Source of the DNA: Whitmania pigra
Lineage: Eukaryota > Annelida > Clitellata > Hirudinida > Haemopidae
NCBI GenBank assembly: GCA_021613335.1
Contig: JAJTWR010000458.1
Span: 1,757,001 to 1,821,000 of the forward strand
DNA length: 64,000 nt
Direction of reading: 5' to 3'
Shown here one piece after another: positions 13,701 to 24,928 of this stretch. A program made the translations under genes and the position numbers. Positions within the stretch are counted from its first letter, which is position 1; each line of letters opens with the position of its first letter. The notes under the pieces were generated by a model. That model was not told the DNA's origin and made no database searches. It saw only the letters and a list, made by a program, of their open reading frames with translations.

Positions 13701-14520
13701 CATTAACCTTCCAGGTATCAGTGGCTTGTTGTCTGCTCCTCTCAATATTCATGTGCTGAAGTCGATCATCTGTGAAACACCCTGCCAAATAAACCCAAAC
13801 AAATAACATTGTGAAACAATGATAATAATGCAGACAACTTTAAATGATTATAATAACAATAATAATACTAAAAATGTCATTATTAATAAGAATTCTCTAG
13901 TCAAAAATTGTGAAAATTATATGCAAACCCTCAGCCAGCTTGTTCCTCCATTCCTCACATGCTTTTGTAAAAAATTCGTTTGTAAAAGCCTCATCGCTTA
14001 ACCTATGAGAAAAAAATTGGCAATAAATCATAATCAAGACATTTTTCAAACTTTGTACATACGTTAGGCTTCCATCACCATTAATATTCTGATCACATTT
14101 TGGTAACAAGGTAATAAGTTTGTATTGGAGATAACATGGGAGTTTCTGTAAAGTCTCTTCATTTACAAAAGTCTGAAATGTGACCAAAAAAATGCATAGA
14201 TCATTTACAAATCCGTTGCACTTGCAATAACTTTAAGGTTATTCAGTTATTTTCTAATTAGCATCAATAGTTTCAAACTTTTATGTTAATTTCTGTCAGA
14301 GCTGAGTCAGGGCTGGATAGTAATGACTTGACGCGATCGGATGCCTTATGTACAAATCCAAGAGCTGTCTTTCTCTTTTTCTTTAAAATGATGAGAACCA
14401 TTTCATAGTTGCCATAATTCAAAGGAAAAAATGACAATACACATAACATCCGTAAACCACCTTCTTCTTAGCGTCAACTTTCAAAGAAACATTGCTCTGC
14501 TTTTTCTTTTGTTTGGACAT
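10749..14520 (-). CDS. Asx: Additional sex combs / ASXL-type DEUBAD protein (complete)
   Basis: Asx/ASXL proteins bind the deubiquitinase Calypso/BAP1 through their DEUBAD domain and activate removal of ubiquitin from histone H2A (PR-DUB, nuclear). Seven exons fit in phase on the minus strand: 14520-14461, 14380-14279, 14172-14063, 14002-13929, 13781-13708, 13617-13574, 13503-10749; 3219 nt, 1072 aa. The DEUBAD domain spans about residues 42-145: it opens with DSALTEIN, then LPCYLQYKLITLLPKCD, the conserved NEF motif at about residues 99-101 (TNEFFTKACEEWRNKLAEG) and a basic helix. The remaining ~900 residues are low-complexity, Ser/Asn/Pro-rich, with basic patches (PRKRKCG) and a poly-Asn tract. 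No N-terminal HARE-HTH and no C-terminal cysteine-rich PHD finger is encoded; the protein ends WLPPANKK. Basic MSKQKKKQ start. NFRKB-type DEUBAD proteins fit the motif less well. Confidence 0.85.
11338..11400 (-). repeat. Poly-Asn coding repeat in Asx
   Basis: ATT/GTT-rich trinucleotide tract inside the last Asx exon, read on the minus strand as two runs of Asn broken by single Thr residues. It keeps frame, as expected of a repeat under coding constraint, and mixes AAT and AAC codons. Confidence 0.85.
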
Positions 14521-14915
14521 ACTTTAATGAGTTTTTGAACGAAATACTTCATAATAAAACGGCATTGCGGTAACATGCAAGATCAAGTGCAAGTTATTTA
14601 CTAACAAAGAAAAATGTCGTTTTGGAGTTACTGCAAAATTTCTAAGCCTTATCTTGTACAATATTATTGGAAATTGTTTGTGGTATAAAAGCGTATTTGA
14701 AACATTTTGAATATAATTGCTACTAAATTAGAAATAAATTATTGTTGCATTTTCAAAATTATTTATTAAATTAATTAATAACCTATAAAAGTAATTGAAT
14801 AACTTCACATCATACTAATATAAGGCCAATATCAGCCATATTGGTGGTTTCTAAAGAAATCAAGGCGTTTGTTGCGATGTGGTCGTTTGCGAGCGGCCAA
14901 TGAATAATACTTAGG
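14521..14915. promoter_or_regulatory. Shared divergent promoter region of Asx and AMN1
   Basis: 395 bp between the two start codons, the only space for both promoters. Near 14825-14844 there is an inverted repeat CCAATAT..ATATTGG with CAGCC in the loop, giving CCAAT boxes on both strands; another CCAAT lies just before the AMN1 start (GCGGCCAATGAAT, about 14893). TATA-like stretches are AT-rich background. Shared regulation is an inference from spacing. Confidence 0.5.
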
Positions 14916-17900
14916 ATGAGTTCGATGGAAGTTTCCAGTTTATTGCAGCTGTTAGTCATCAGTTTTTTTCAATCCGATTTCTGGCAATATACCGAGATAA
15001 AGAACTAAAAATTTGAATTTCATACGTATTGCTTTAAATTACTTTGAGACTTAGTTTTCTGCATATATTGACAAATGCTTAGTAAATATTTGTTATTATT
15101 CAGGGCTTTATGGAAAGTTGTTGACTCTTTTTATGAGTATAATGATGAAGTTAACAATTTGCCAGTTAATCTAAAGACAAAACTATTAGATGTGATGGCT
15201 AAGAGGGGGCTTGTAACAGATGCCAACATTAATGTGGTATGTTGAAACAACAAGTTAAGGTAACTTGTTAAGTATAATTATTAAGTAATTAGTAATTGCC
15301 TGGAAGTATACACAGCATGAATTTTTGTGAATGTTCTTTTGGCATTGAAAGTTGTCTGATACTATTATAGCTTGATTATGTTTGCTTGAAAAATTAAATT
15401 GACTGCTGATAAGTGCATATTTAACTATTTTTTCTGTCTCCTACTCTTTATGAATTTTAAACATAAACAAGCAAAGTTTGGACATTCTGCCATAAAGTTA
15501 TCATTGTAAAAATAAAATAAATATCATTGTTTAAATTAATATTAACATTCCAGTTGCTATCTGAGGGAGTGAGATGCCTCGATTTGAGTCACAGTGAAGT
15601 GTCTGATTTAGCTTTGTTTGAAGTTGCAAGATTCTGTCCATATCTGGTCAAAATTGATCTGAACTCTCATAAACAGCCAAGGTTGGGTATTTCTTCCACA
15701 GGTTTTAATATCTTTTTTTAAACTGCAAATTTTCTTCTGAATTCATGTACAAAATATCTCTTGGCAGGAATATCTGAATTGGCCAAGAGATGCAAGTTTA
15801 TTCGATCAATCTATCTCCGACACTGCGTCGAGATTACGGACGCGGGTATTGAAAATCTTGTCGAATTTTGCCAAAACATGACAGAATTGAATTTAGGAAA
15901 GTGTCCTCTCATATCAGATGGCTCGCTAAAAGCTATTGGTCAGAAATGCACAAAGTTAATTTCTCTGAATCTGTCTGGAACCAATGCAAGTGTAGAGAAT
16001 TGAATTTATTTTATTAATTAAGTAATTTTTAATAAGATGCATTGGGATTCAAGTATTCACAGAAATAAAGTAGCAGGATATAAAAATGTAGATTCAATTA
16101 ATCATTCTTAAAATGCATAGATAATCAGACCTTGAATTGATTTTGAAATGTTTCTAATCATTGTAGATTACTGATGATGGTATTCATAAGATGGTGTCTG
16201 GCTCTTGTTCTAAAACACTTAAGGTCAAAAGTTGAATTATGTGAAATATTCATTAATCTAAAACATTTTAATATTTCAAATCTATATAAATATTCATAAA
16301 TAATTTTAAATGCATATAAATACTCATTCTTCTAAAAATAATTTAATATTCTAAATGTGGCAAATGTCTGTAAAATATCAGTTACCAGATTGTCACAATC
16401 GCTTTGAGAACTAGCAACTCTCACAAAAGAGTTTTTTTAAACATTGATATGTTGTAAACCAATCTTAGAACTATGACAATAGAGCTGGGTTCAAGTAAGT
16501 GAGTACTTAAGTAAATTTTATACTTATTATTTACTTAAGTAATTTTTGGACGACTTGAAAATTATAAGTAATTTTTTCTTGTCAGTTTTTTGTGCGAAAA
16601 ACTGGTAGTACTATAGATTAGATAGAAAAGGAATTGGGGAAAACAATTTCTCTGCTCTTGGGCATCCAAACTAGATGGAACTCACTGCTTAAGATTCTTG
16701 GAAGCCAGGACACCCATTGACAATACATTGATAGAGCTCAATCTAGGATCAAAATGCTTGACAGAGGATGAGGTTGCGGTTATGAAAGACTTGGCAGAAA
16801 GTCTAGAAATAATTGAGGTTGGTGCAACCGCTGTCTGTAGCCCTGACGTCACAATTTCAAAGAGTGAAAAGATTTTTGAGTATTTCACAGGAATTATTGA
16901 CAGCTGTCAATGACAGAATTGAATCAAGGAGAAATAAAGAGATTTGTGGCCTTGTGAGATATCTAGAGGCTCCAGACAGTTATGAGCATGTGGTCGAGTT
17001 TTCACTCCTAAGTTATCCAAAGAAACGAGAGCTTGCCGAAGTGGCAAGAAATGTTCTTTCACAGCTTTTTCTCTATGGTTCTATTACTGAGAGTGCTGAA
17101 AATTTTGAACATAACATCACTAAGGAACCCATTATTAAAAAGTCCAAAGCAGAAGAGCTCAATGACATTTTATGCCAGCCAACATTTGGATTGTGCTCAA
17201 GAAAATATCTTGACACACATTAAGAAAGAAATGAAATTTTACGAAGCAACAAAGGAATGTTCCAAAATCTTGAATCAAAAGAATCGTTTGAGCATCTTAA
17301 GCAATGAGTTCCATCTAGTTTTTATGTCCAAGAGCAGAGAAAGTGTTTTCCCCAATTCCTTTTCACAGTTCTTTTGCAAACAGTCATTTTTCAGGGGGCT
17401 CTTTTTGAACAGCTTGACAATTGCCCTGACTTTTGAAATAGTATCACTCACTGTGCCAACAAAATCTGCATTGTAATCATCTGGCAATATTACTTGCCAG
17501 GACTCATCATATTCACTATCAGAGCTCTCAACAATATTATACTCTTGAGCTTCTTCTACTTCATTAGGGTCCTCTTCACTGTGTTTCTTCTATAAAACAT
17601 CACAAACTGCGAGATGCAGTCCATGTGAATGGCATATTTGGTGGATGATGCCAGAAAGCCTCCCTGCTTTGACCATTCCTGAAGCACCATCTGTTACCAT
17701 GCCGACAATATGATCCTGCAGGGTCAATCCAAAATCTTCCAATCGTTTCTTCACAAGATTAAGACAATTCTCTGCTGCCAGTGATCCCTTGATTCTCATC
17801 ATGCCAGGTAACTGTACTGTGGCATCATTCAGGTGCAAATTCAGGCCCAGGTATATTTGGTTTTTAATTGATGTCCACTCATCTAAGGAAATAGAAAATC

Positions 17901-19643
17901 TGTCTTTGTTGTTAATTTGCAAGGCCAATTTTTGCTTGAAGTTCATCTTGATTTTGTCTGTGAAAGAAAGAAACATCTTTTTCATGGCCCTCCTTGTTGG
18001 AATTTTGAGGCCTTGAGCAGCCCAACCATTTTGAATATCCTTGCTTTTCTCAAGCTTGTACATTGGCAATAAATCCACGGCCAACAGTCTTGCAAGGATG
18101 ACCTCAGCAGAATCTTTTTTCTGCAAACAAGACTGAATTGTAAGCTGTTTCTGTTTAAATTTTGCATCAACTTCCTTGGGTTCAGAGCTTTTTTTCAAAC
18201 TTATGCCTTCTTTCCTTTCTAAGTGATAAATTAGAGACATAGTTGCTTGCTTTGGATTAAACTTGGCTGAGCAGTATTTGCATTTTACCACTGAATCATC
18301 GCCTGACCTGACAAGAATATGCTTCCAAACTTCTGACTTCTTGCCAGTAGACTCTTTCCAGTCACTTGAGTTCGACTAACAGCAACCGCATATATTTGAC
18401 TGCGCGTAAATTCAAAATAAAGCAAAACAACATGTCCAATAGCTAAGATACATCTTTTTGTGCGAAAAACTGACAAGAAAAATTACTTATAATTTTCAAG
18501 TAGTTCAAAAAATATTTAAGTAAATAATAAATAAAAAAATTACTTAAGTACTTACTTACTTGAACCCAGCTCTAAGTAGCACTAAAGATTGTGACATTTT
18601 GGATTTTTGTTGAATAACAAAAAGCTTATAAAACAACTACAAAGCAAATTTAAATTAAATTTATTATGAAAATGAAACTATTTTGAAGATGACAGAAATT
18701 GGCAAATGTTATTTTGAAATATGCTTACTTTTCAAAATATTTAATTTCAAAAATTTCACATTTTCTGAGCTACATTCCTCAAAAACCATGGATCTCAAAA
18801 ATTTTCAAAATAATTTTTAAATTATTTAATAGGTTAAAGTTAGCCAAAAAAATCTTGCAAATATAATTTCATTTACAGCAGTAGTTATGATACATTATGT
18901 GACTGATTTTAAAAAAATCAAATTTTGAAAAGTAGGGTGACCAAGTAAAAATGGCAATAAATTCTAAAATATAGGTCATATCCAACCAATATTTTGTATT
19001 TCCTTTTTGCATAGACCACTGTTTGTTGTGTCATTACATAAAATTTGTTTGAGATACTTTGGTGGGAACATTTTTCAAAATTTATCAAGTTTATTTGATC
19101 TGACCCTTAAGTTCAATTGTGAATGTAGGAGGTCCACATTGATAATTGCATCCAAGTCACTGATGCATCTGTTTCTTCTCTCATCTGCTTTTGCACCAGT
19201 CTCTCTGTTTTGATATTTCACAACTGCCCCAACACCACAGGTGATGGAGTTAATAATTTCAATTTATTTGAAGTTTCTGTATTTTATATCATATTAATTA
19301 GTTCTGCTTGATTGCCTTTGGCTTTTAATAAATGTAAATTATAATTGTTATTGTTGTTATTTCTAATATTTACTGTTAATAAATAGTGTTTGTTTGGCAT
19401 GCAACTTGGATCAATGGGAAGCATTCCTGCAAGCGACTGCAAAAGCAACATTCATTAAATGCCCAGCCCATCTTGCCGCCTGAGATGCAGTGCTATACAA
19501 GTGGTTGAGCATCCCTGACGCTTACTTATAGTGTTTTATAAATTGACATATTATTATTATTTATTTTTACAGAACAATCCAGATTTGACTTGGAGAACCT
19601 GCATTCTGAAAGAAGAGTACATGTCACTTTTACTGTTTATTGA
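14916..19643 (+). CDS. AMN1: AMN1 homologue, leucine-rich-repeat protein (complete)
   Basis: AMN1 is an F-box-less LRR protein named after the yeast antagonist of mitotic exit; its animal role is poorly known. Seven exons fit: 14916-14950, 15104-15236, 15554-15686, 15768-15985, 16167-16223, 19129-19240, 19573-19643; 759 nt, 252 aa, against 258 in human. Cysteine-containing LRRs are clear: LVTDANI, CLDLSHSEVSDLALFEVARF, KFIRSIYLRHCVEITDAGIE, MTELNLGKCPLISDGSLKAI, then ITDDGIHKMVSG, HIDNCIQVTDASVSSL and FHNCPNTT. The C-terminus HVTFTVY matches the family's usual end. Intron 4 has no GT donor in the right phase but GCAAGT at 15986, so it is probably GC-AG. Intron 5 (16224-19128) carries a 2.1-kb hAT transposon; intron 6 is 19241-19572 and featureless. 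An AATAAA at 19839-19844 may end the mRNA. Confidence 0.94.
16626..17275 (+). pseudogene. hAT transposase, C-terminal half, inverted
   Basis: Reads on the plus strand from a second copy of the TRWNSLLKIL motif (about 16640-16695) through LNLGSKCLTEDEVAVMKDLA and, after a frameshift near 16870, RRNKEICGLVRYLE and KRELAEVARNVLSQLF. It continues the minus-strand half next door, so it has been inverted. The usual hAT C-terminal dimerisation motif is not visible. Confidence 0.7.
17590..18360 (-). pseudogene. hAT transposase, N-terminal half (BED finger)
   Basis: Encodes a BED-type zinc finger (SEVWKHI, then CKYCSAKF and later a His pair) followed by the start of a hAT catalytic domain: FSISLDEWTSIKNQIYLGL, and GMVTDGASGMVKAG near the end. 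The frame stops at 17590, but a recognisable continuation (TVSDTISKVRAIVKLFKK, then IKTRWNSLLKML) runs on to about 17275. The missing C-terminal half is found in the opposite orientation just beyond. Inactive. Confidence 0.8.
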
Positions 19644-19884
19644 AGAACACTTGTTTGTTTGTAGAAGAAGGAAATAGAGCAGTTAAAATATTGCAAGTAT
19701 AAGAATTGTTGTCTGAGCACAAATGGTTTTTTGAGTGGGAACTTAATAACAAACTGAATAAGATGTGCTCATCACTGCAGGCGAAAGAATGAGCTGGAAC
19801 AGATTTGCATTGATAAGCCGTAAACGAGAACGAAGACAAATAAATTTAAAGTAGTTTTTCTTTAATTTAGTATAAAAACATAAA

Positions 19885-20285
19885 TTCAAATAGTTTTTAT
19901 TTATTTATTTTCAAAGTCGGTCAAAGAACCTCTAACAAGACCAACAAGCAACTCTCAAGTAAATCAAGAAACAAAACAGGGGAAGCAGAAAAAAAGCAAG
20001 TGACAAAAACAAGGATTGTCATATATTTAGTTTCCAACAGTCAAAAACCGAGAGGTTCACATGCGTAATCAATTGTTTGGATCGTGAAAAAGTACCAGCC
20101 CACACTATCTCTTCAGGAAGCAAGTTCCAGGCCTTTGCCACATGATTGACAAACAAAGACTTTGTGGCATCTATTTTACAGATGTCCAGTTTCAGTTTGA
20201 GGGTGTGACCACGTGTTGCGTGGTTTTGAGAAAATTTAAAGGAGTTCCATGGAGACAAATCCATGAACTATTTTGTATAGGAGAC
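19885..20285 (-). mobile_element. LINE ORF2 3' end (CR1/Jockey-like)
   Basis: Minus-strand frame 20264-20019 ends with the typical tail of CR1/Jockey-type ORF2 proteins: TRGHTLKLKLDICKIDATKS, LFVNHVAKAWNLLPEEIV. A TTTATT-rich stretch at the 3' side could be its tail. The fragment lies just after the AMN1 3' end and is probably the tail of the RT piece at 20905-21245, with about 600 bp between them (20286-20890) in which I recognise nothing. Confidence 0.65.
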
Positions 20286-20904
20286 AATTATTTTTAATTT
20301 ATCTGTTAAATTTAAATTATTATTGATTTACTCTTCATGAACACTCATACTATGGTGAGCGGTAAGTAACGGTGTTTTTTGCTTTGATTACAGAGTCTCA
20401 TTCACAAAACTAAAATATAAAAAATTTAAAAAAAATTTATTTCCAAAGCAATTTCTACAGAAAAACGAAAATGAAGCGAGATGGACGATGTGGAGCAGAG
20501 AGCGAATCGACGTCGTTAATTACAAAATGTCAATTTTTGGCGCCGAAACGATATTCGGTCTGTCTTGTCTTCCGACAGCAGACACTTATATAATGATAAA
20601 AGTCTAGTCTCTAAGGTATCTGAAGTTAGCAGACACTCAAATTTAATTTCTAATGCGAAATTTCAAATTATAATATTTGGAAACTACGTTTCAAATGCTT
20701 TTCAAATGCTTATATATCAATTGTAGAAAAATTTTCAAATTTGTGAAGTTATTAGGAATTTGTGGAATTCGTTCAAAAGTCTTCTTACTCAGTAACCACG
20801 ACTTTTCGACAGATGAAATGTGCATCAAAATGTTCATTAAGATTTCAACTTTCCAAATACGTACGCCGTGTTAGTCTTTAAAATTGTGGAACAACATACT
20901 TCCT

Positions 20905-21245
20905 TCAAATATTCCTAAAACTGGTTTTAATTGAGCAATTAAAGTATTTTTCCTTGGCTAGGTTTAGCTGCCTCTTCCTGCTCCATGTAGTGAGTGAGTC
21001 TATGCCTCTCTGAAGATCGGAACCATCCATTGACAGTGATTTGTAAAGTTTAATATCGTCAGCAAATAGTTTAATTGTGATATCCTTAGGTAGGAAGTCG
21101 ACTATTTCATTGATGTAGATTAGAAACAGAGTAGGGCCCAAAACACTTCCCTGTGGCACACCACTAGTAACGTCAATCGAACCGGATTTTGAGCCATTTA
21201 TGAGGACATGCTGTTTTCTTTGATACAGAAAATCGGAATAATAAT
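20905..21245 (-). mobile_element. LINE reverse transcriptase fragment
   Basis: Minus-strand RT core: SGVPQGSVLGPTLFLIYINE followed by KLFADDIKLYK, the B and C motifs of non-LTR reverse transcriptases, and a TTWSRKRQLNLA thumb-side segment. Truncated on both sides. Belongs to the CR1/Jockey/RTE-like group; finer placement needs a tree. Confidence 0.8.
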
Positions 21246-21387
21246 AAGGACGGCCGTGTTGTTTACATGCTAGTACTACTGGCGATATTTCGGCTTACTT
21301 TACTAAGTAAGCGTATTAAGTCGATAAATTATCGTCAATTAAAGGATTTTTACTTGTTCCTGAATCGTCAAAAAAAAAAACTGAAAA

Positions 21388-21605
21388 TGGCCGAAGGCCT
21401 GCAAAGCTGCAAAGACGACGGCACAAAGTTGGGTTATGTAACAGGTGTGAAAAAGACAACGCAGAAGTCTTTAAAAAATTGGTGAATTATTGCAAAGTTG
21501 AAGAAAACATTAACGAGTTAACAGTCGAAATCGAAAAAGTCAAAAGACTTCTGAAGGAAAGAACCAATAAGGAAAACAAGTTAAATCAACGCCATTTAGT
21601 GGCAA
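21388..21605 (+). pseudogene. Possible LINE ORF1-like fragment (zinc motif plus coiled coil)
   Basis: A plus-strand frame encodes GLCNRCEKDNAEVFKKLVNY and then heptad-like ELTVEIEKVKRLLKERTNKE. A Cys pair followed by coiled coil resembles ORF1 proteins of CR1-type LINEs. No stop-free start is seen, and the fragment runs into Gypsy sequence at about 21606. Identity is tentative. Confidence 0.35.
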
Positions 21606-23157
21606 GTGGAACAGAGACCAGTTGAAGTAGAAGGTCTGTCCCAAGAGTTGTCAGACAAATATCCTGAGGTCTTCAAGGAGGAACTGGGCCGATGCTCCAT
21701 GAACAATGCAGAATTCAGAGTTAAAGAAGGAAGTTGCCCGATCTTCTGTAGTCGGAGGAAGATTCCCTTCACGTTAGAGAAAGCTGTGAACATTGAGTTA
21801 GACCGTCTCGTGCAAGCAGTTCTAAAGAAGGTTGACTACAGTCATTGTAAACATCGTCTACACCGATAGTTATTGTGCACAAGAAGAATGGGACTGCCAG
21901 GATCTGTGCCAACTTCAAGACAGGCCTGAATGAAGCACTGGAGACACACCGACATCCACTGCCAGAAGAAATCTTCTCTCACCTGAACCAAGGTGCATGA
22001 TTCACCAAGATTGACTTCGCAGATGCATACCTGCAGATGGAAGTCAATGAAGATTCCAAGGAACTGCTGACTATCAACACACACAGGGGACTGTAACTTT
22101 GGAGTCAAGTGCGCACCCGACATTTTTCAAGTGACTATGGACGGCTCAGGAGTTCCAGAGTTACTGTCAGCAGTATGGTATTCAGCACATCCGTTCACCT
22201 CCATATCACCCTCAGAGTAATAACGCTTTGTGGACACCTTCAAGAGAACTTTTCAGAAGTGGATGGGAACGGAGCCACATCAGATGTGATACAAAAGTTT
22301 CTGTGGACTTACAGATCGACTCCATGTTTGTTTTCTCCAGACAAAAAGACACCTGCAAAAAACTGTGTTAGATGACAGTTGAGGACTCCGGTAAGTGAAT
22401 TACAGTTGCAGAGTCATCTACAACAAGAAGCGATGAAAGGCAAAGCTTCATTGCAGGGAGTTCGCCAAAGTTGACACAGTGCACTTGAGGCTGTATGAAG
22501 ATCCAAAAGGTCGATGGGCCCTAGAAGTGGTCATCAGAAGACTTGGAACAGTGCTCTATGACTTCCGGTGGAATAACAACATTGTCAAACGGCATGTCAA
22601 TCAGTTGAGACCTCGGATTGGATGACGCCTTCAATGTCATGATGGTGACCCTCAAACTGCCTCTATTGCCCCTCAGCAAACCGGAAGGTAACAATGTGAT
22701 TGTTACAGAGCCCAGCACGACAGGAGAAGAAGTTCTTGCCGAACTAGGCCATGCCCCACGACCAAAGAGGAGACGCCGACCACCGAGGAGATTGGAGATG
22801 GACACGTCCAGGAAGAAGTACGAACTTTGTTAGGAGGGGAGGTTTTGGGGTGAGGAACCAATAAGAGTGGAGGGCGCCAAGAATGCAATAGATTATGTTT
22901 TATAAATAGCCTTGGCCCTAGGCCCTTGGGCTACCGTGCGCCCGCGTGGCCTAACGGTTAAGGCTGCGCCTCTCACGATGCAACGTCCTAATCATCTAGC
23001 TATGCAACGGACGTTAATAAAAAACAAACAAACTCCCTTGGGATACCGCTCGCACTCTCTCTCTCTCTCGTGTAGTGACCATGTATCGTTGATTGTTTAC
23101 TTGTTAATAAACCGTTACGTGTAACTTCGTCTTCTTCGGAATCTCAGCGATGTAACA
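21606..23157 (+). mobile_element. Ty3/Gypsy retrotransposon remnant, RT fused to integrase end by deletion
   Basis: Plus-strand pol relic with frameshifts. Pre-RT and RT: SQELSDKYPEVFKEELGRCS, HKKNGTARICANFKTGLNEA, FTKIDFADAYLQMEVNEDSK, and FGVKCAPDIFQ up to about 22130. Sequence then jumps at about 22148 to an integrase segment (YGIQHIRSPPYHPQSNNAL), skipping the RT active site, RNase H and most of the integrase. It ends with a basic tail (PRPKRRRRPPRRLEMD) and a purine-rich tract (22832-22850) before a 3' LTR. No 5' LTR is seen. Confidence 0.8.
22851..23157 (+). repeat. 3' LTR of the Gypsy remnant
   Basis: Starts TGAGGAACC after the purine tract and ends TGTAACA, consistent with TG...CA ends. 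It contains TATAAATAG near 22901 and AATAAA near 23106 ahead of a T/C-rich stretch, the usual LTR promoter and poly(A) order. A tRNA A-box-like stretch (TGGCCTAACGG, about 22947) lies inside. Confidence 0.6.
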
Positions 23158-23687
23158 GAATTTCTCCGACATCAGAAATTTAAAGTCATTCTAGTTTGAC
23201 TTTTCAGACGATGTGATGCTGACTTCATCTCAAAGCTCCGACCTACATCCAGTTTCCATATTGCTGACTAAAGTCAAGAAATCAGCGGCTTGATTTCCAT
23301 CAAGCACTTGAGGCTATGCTGAAGGCGCCATATAACTTAACTACTACTATTATTATGATGATGATAATGATTTATTATTATTATTATTATTATATTACTC
23401 CATAGCCAGTGAATTAGTTTTTTCCCTTCACTTCTCCAACAATACCCTAAAAAGATTCTAAAACGATCATTACATGAGAGAAAGTGCATTGGATAATTAA
23501 GGCCGCGTGAACACGTGCGAGAATTCGAAGGAAAGAAACGCTTACGATGAGTAATCTGGATGTCGCCTATTCTCATGCCATTCTTTGGCAAACGTGGCAG
23601 GTAAGCTCATCCATCCATCCGCCTCTCTATTCATCCATCTATTCCATGTTTGCTCTAAATGCACTAAACATTGATTTTGGGTAAGTT
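23158..23687. other. No recognised gene; (ATT)n microsatellite
   Basis: A TTA/ATT run lies at about 23370-23394. The rest has no coding or repeat signal I can name. Confidence 0.5.
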
Positions 23688-24920
23688 CAGTGGCGTAGCT
23701 AGGGTATTTTCGCCCGGGGATAAACTATGAAATTGGCGCCCCCACCATCCACCTCTTTTAATCACATTTCTATATTACATCGAATAAGGAAAAAATTAAA
23801 CTTTAATTTAAACATTATATTTAAATTATAGAAATTATAGAAATTGACTCATTCAGTCACCGCCGTATTCTGATTTACACAGTCTATAAAATATTTATTT
23901 TTCTTGATTTCGCTGTCGCAAACTGGTCTTTGACATAAACAAAATCTATTTTTCCAATGTCTCTCTTGCAACTCTAAGATTACTTATTAAGAATAGCAAG
24001 ATCAATTAGACCAGGTACACAATCTTTTTTGGCAGAGGGCTACAAACAGAAATCGGAAAATCTCCGGGGGTCGAGAAAAAAAAAGAGACCGTGTAAAATA
24101 TATTTCAAATTTTATACCTCATCAACATCAAGACAACGCAAGCAATAAGACACATGTACTGGAGAATAAGAATAAAGTTGTGAACTAGATTGGCTGATGT
24201 TCATAGTTAATCTTGACAATTTTAAGTTGACGAGAGTATACAACGTGATGGCTGAGGCCGCATGTCTGCAACAAGCTTTGAGATATCAGGCTGTAGTTTG
24301 CATAACGATGGAAAATAATCAAATATTAAAAATGGCGGAGGCTGTGGAGGTCTACTGAGTCCAGGTGTATGGAAAGCTACTAAATCACGACGCACTCTTA
24401 GATTATTGGTGCGGTACAGCTGCCACACCACGGAACTAGTCAGTAACTCGGTTGGTCCAGTGAGAAAATATTTTTGAATTTAGAGATTATGCATCTGTTC
24501 TTACTCCGTGTTCATTTACAAACCTTACGAAAAACTGAAAGACCTATTTTTTAAATTTTCTTGTCAGCCTTCGCAGTCCACATGACGGCTGCTCGAGGGC
24601 CTGAGGTTGTGCACCACTGGCCTTGGTAATCCTGTCCCATCGAAGCTCGAAAATAATATAAAATAAGTTTAAATTTCCTGAAAGATCGCTTGCAATTGAA
24701 ACAGTTGCTGTTGTTAATAAAATTTGCGGTGAAATTTTCTCATAAAACGCAATAAAACCAAGATCAAATGGACTTTCTAATAGAACTTTATTCCGGTTAC
24801 TGAGCAGTATTTTTCAATCGCCAATTTCTGTTAAAAGTTCGTGCTCATTGATGTCCGTGTCTTAGCACTTCGCGCCCGTGGACATATGTACCCCCGCTGC
24901 CCCCTCTAGCTACGCCACTG
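23688..24920. mobile_element. Non-autonomous hAT element, 1233 bp
   Basis: Ends are inverted: CAGTGGCGTAGCTAGGG at 23688 and the complementary CTAGCTACGCCACTG ending at 24920. It is flanked by a perfect 8-bp duplication GGTAAGTT (23680-23687 and 24921-24928), diagnostic of hAT insertion. No transposase is encoded. A second, weaker inverted pair (CAGGTACACAATC near 24013 and GGTTGTGCACCACTG near 24622) hints at a nested hAT. Confidence 0.9.
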
Positions 24921-24928
24921 GGTAAGTT

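Larger units (their letters stand above)
16480..18574. mobile_element. hAT-type transposon with long TIRs, internally rearranged
   Basis: Inverted ends begin TAGAGCTGGGTTCAAGTAAG and stay alignable for about 120 bp on each side (16480-16600 and 18455-18574). No convincing 8-bp target duplication is seen. Inside is a transposase broken into two halves of opposite orientation. The element lies wholly within AMN1 intron 5; the flank 18575-19128 is featureless AT-rich intron. Confidence 0.85.

Noticed and set aside
22938..22985. Possible tRNA or tRNA-derived SINE head
   Set aside because: A good A-box-like word (TGGCCTAACGG) is present, but there is no B box and no foldable acceptor stem, and it lies inside an LTR.
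24012..24623. Nested hAT inside the 1233-bp element
   Set aside because: Inner inverted ends are weak and the flanking 8-mers differ, so it is mentioned only as a possibility.
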